NCBI GenBank assembly: GCA_964421785.1
Contig: CAYQZG010000178.1
Coordinates: forward strand, 1-6,911
Source: SKLM01 sp964421785
GTDB lineage: Bacteria; Chloroflexota; Anaerolineae; B4-G1
Direction of reading: 5' to 3'
DNA: 6,911 bases
The position numbers and the translations under genes are program-made. Positions 5,719-6,911 of the stretch are shown here, one piece after another. The number at the start of each line of letters is the position of its first letter. The first letter of the stretch is position 1. The notes under the pieces were generated by a model that saw nothing but the letters and a program-made list of their open reading frames with translations, did not search any database and had not been told where the DNA came from.

Positions 5719-5774
5719 CACTCGCTCACTTGCTGACCTGCTGACTTGCCCACTTGCACACCTGCCCACTTGCC
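5719..5774. repeat. Octamer array D, 7 variable units
   Basis: Seven uninterrupted 8-bp units run CACTCGCT, CACTTGCT, GACCTGCT, GACTTGCC, CACTTGCA, CACCTGCC, CACTTGCC (consensus SACYTGCY), in the same orientation as arrays A and B. The array ends 7 bp from the permease stop codon (5782-5784). Period is strict although units vary at two or three positions. The last unit with its flank is an 11-nt perfect reverse complement of a segment of array C. Confidence 0.85.
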
Positions 5775-5781
5775 CACTCTT

Positions 5782-6906
5782 TCAATCCAATGCGCGGCGA
5801 ACGTAACGCAGCGAGAAGGCCCCGATGATCAGCCCCAGGATGGCCAAGGCCAGCACATTGGGCCAGAGCACGTCCAGACCCGCGCCCTTCAGCAAGACGT
5901 CTCGCAGGATGATCAGCCAGTGATGGGCCGGGATGACCTTGGCGACGAGCTGCATCACCGGCGGCATCAGCTCGACCGGGGCCGCGTAACCGGTGAACAT
6001 GAAGTCCGTCATGCCAACCATCATCACCAGCAGGAAAGCTTGGTGCTGGGTGCGCGACACAACGGAGATGACCAGTCCCTTGCTCAATTCGACCATCAGG
6101 TAGCCGCAGGCCAGGATCAGCAGCAGTGGCAGCGAGCCCCGGACCGGCACGCCGAAGAAGACGTGCACGCCGCTGAGCATCAGCAGGAAGTCGAAGAAGC
6201 CGATCAAGATGGCGGGGATCGCTTTGCCGATGATGATCTCCAGTGAGGAGAAGGGCATGACCAGTAGTTGCTCCAGCGTTCCCAGCTCGCGTTCGCGAGC
6301 AAAGGAGAGGGCAGCGAAGAGCAACACGGTGAACTCCAGCATCAGGCCCAGTTCGGCGGGGGTGGTGTAGAGCGCCTCGCTGAGATCTTCGTTGAACCAG
6401 ACCCGCAGGCTGGCATCGAACCCCTCCATGTCCTCCTCGTCCAATCCTATGCGGCGCAGCGCAATCCTCTGTCCGGTGGCGTTGACGACGCCCTCTGTGG
6501 CCTCCAGCGCGGCCTTGGCCGGGATGCTCTCCGCCCCGCTGACCCAGAGGGAGAGCGTGGGGTCCCCCTTGGGTTGCTCCATCTCGCTGCTGAAATCGGG
6601 CGGGATGACCAGCGCCGCGTTCACCCGGCCGCGGTCGAGGGCCTCCTGGATGTCCTCCATGTCGACCGCGTGGGCCTCCAGGGTGAAGGTGTCCGTGTTC
6701 TCCAGGGCGGTGACGACGCGCCGGCTCTCGGCGCTCTGATCGTGATCCAGCACCATGAGCGGCAGGTTGGTGATGGGGCGAGAGGTGGCCCAGCCGACCA
6801 GCAGCAGCTCCGTCGCCCCGCCGAACAGCATAAACGCCGGCATCCACCAATCGTGGAGCAGGTGAAGGAACTCTTTGATGACGAGAGACCAGATGCGCTT
6901 TAGCAT
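5782..6906 (-). CDS. ABC-2 type exporter permease
   Basis: This 374-aa permease has the complete ABC-2 family layout. A cytoplasmic start (IWSLVIKEFLHLLHD) leads into segment 1 (about 23-41). The extracytoplasmic domain (about 43-183) contains MVLDHDQS (51-58), ALVIPPDF (98-105) and WFNED (170-174). Segment 2 (about 185-202) is followed by the cytoplasmic box RERELGTLEQL (204-214), then four further segments up to about 364. The APVELMPP loop (309-316) is in the YbhR-like position. ATG at 6906 is used because it gives the normal family start; only 5 nt of upstream sequence are visible, so the ribosome site and any upstream operon partner cannot be judged. The ATPase 244 bp downstream is its likely motor. 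It is a paralogue of the other two permeases here, not a recent duplicate. Confidence 0.95.
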   Translation of the reverse strand: MLKRIWSLVIKEFLHLLHDWWMPAFMLFGGATELLLVGWATSRPITNLPLMVLDHDQSAESRRVVTALENTDTFTLEAHAVDMEDIQEALDRGRVNAALVIPPDFSSEMEQPKGDPTLSLWVSGAESIPAKAALEATEGVVNATGQRIALRRIGLDEEDMEGFDASLRVWFNEDLSEALYTTPAELGLMLEFTVLLFAALSFARERELGTLEQLLVMPFSSLEIIIGKAIPAILIGFFDFLLMLSGVHVFFGVPVRGSLPLLLILACGYLMVELSKGLVISVVSRTQHQAFLLVMMVGMTDFMFTGYAAPVELMPPVMQLVAKVIPAHHWLIILRDVLLKGAGLDVLWPNVLALAILGLIIGAFSLRYVRRALD

Positions 6907-6911
6907 GATCC

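Noticed and set aside
5524..5769. 81-codon minus-strand open frame between the permease and the ATPase
   Set aside because: Much of it is translated octamer repeats (HTCPLAHSHP-type text), it overlaps the ATPase start, and it has no family features.
5719..5774. CRISPR-like array
   Set aside because: Units are 8 bp with no spacers, so these are simple tandem repeats.

Overview
The window is GC-rich (roughly 60% by eye) bacterial DNA. Every convincing gene lies on the minus strand, so transcription runs from high to low coordinates. The content is drug/lipid-type ABC-2 exporter genes plus one TetR regulator. Three things point to a Gram-positive-like or Chloroflexota-type genome: the TTGACA/TACAAT promoter, the good Shine-Dalgarno sites, and above all the 8-bp tandem repeats (YTGCCMAC family) in the intergenic gaps. 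That assignment is inference and only moderately secure.

Layout in transcription order. (1) 6906-5782: a complete ABC-2 permease, whose upstream neighbour is cut off by the window. (2) 5781-5538: a 244-bp gap with octamer-repeat tracts at both ends, in opposite orientation, and a plus-strand promoter-like sequence between them. (3) 5537-4596: a complete ABC ATPase. (4) 4595-4208: a 388-bp gap with a perfect octamer array, a hairpin-rich block, and the promoter and palindromic operator of the next operon. (5) 4207-3566: a TetR repressor. (6) 3564-2863: a chimeric gene with an ABC-2 permease N-terminus fused in frame to the C-terminal half of a second TetR protein. (7) 2870-1749 and 1749-595: two complete ABC-2 permeases. 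(8) 529 to the left edge: an ABC ATPase cut by the window after Walker B.

Genes 5 to 8 form one tightly packed operon with spacings of 1 nt, an 8-nt overlap, a 1-nt overlap and 65 nt. It probably encodes a TetR-controlled exporter built from two different permeases and at least one ATPase. The tetR promoter has near-consensus boxes 17 bp apart, and a 22-bp perfect palindrome covers the expected transcription start. This is the expected design for autorepression relieved by a ligand. The two ATPases resemble, respectively, the N-terminal half (truncated gene) and C-terminal half (complete gene) of the tandem ATPase YbhF of enterobacteria, so the region may be a split, rearranged relative of the YbhFSR exporter.

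The most unusual item is the permease-TetR chimera. It looks like the scar of a deletion between two tandem tetR-permease units, yet it is in frame, has a strong ribosome-binding site and is packed into the operon. The octamer arrays, the hairpin block with mutually exclusive pairings, and the orphan plus-strand promoter are secondary points of interest. No RNA gene, insertion sequence or CRISPR array was recognised.
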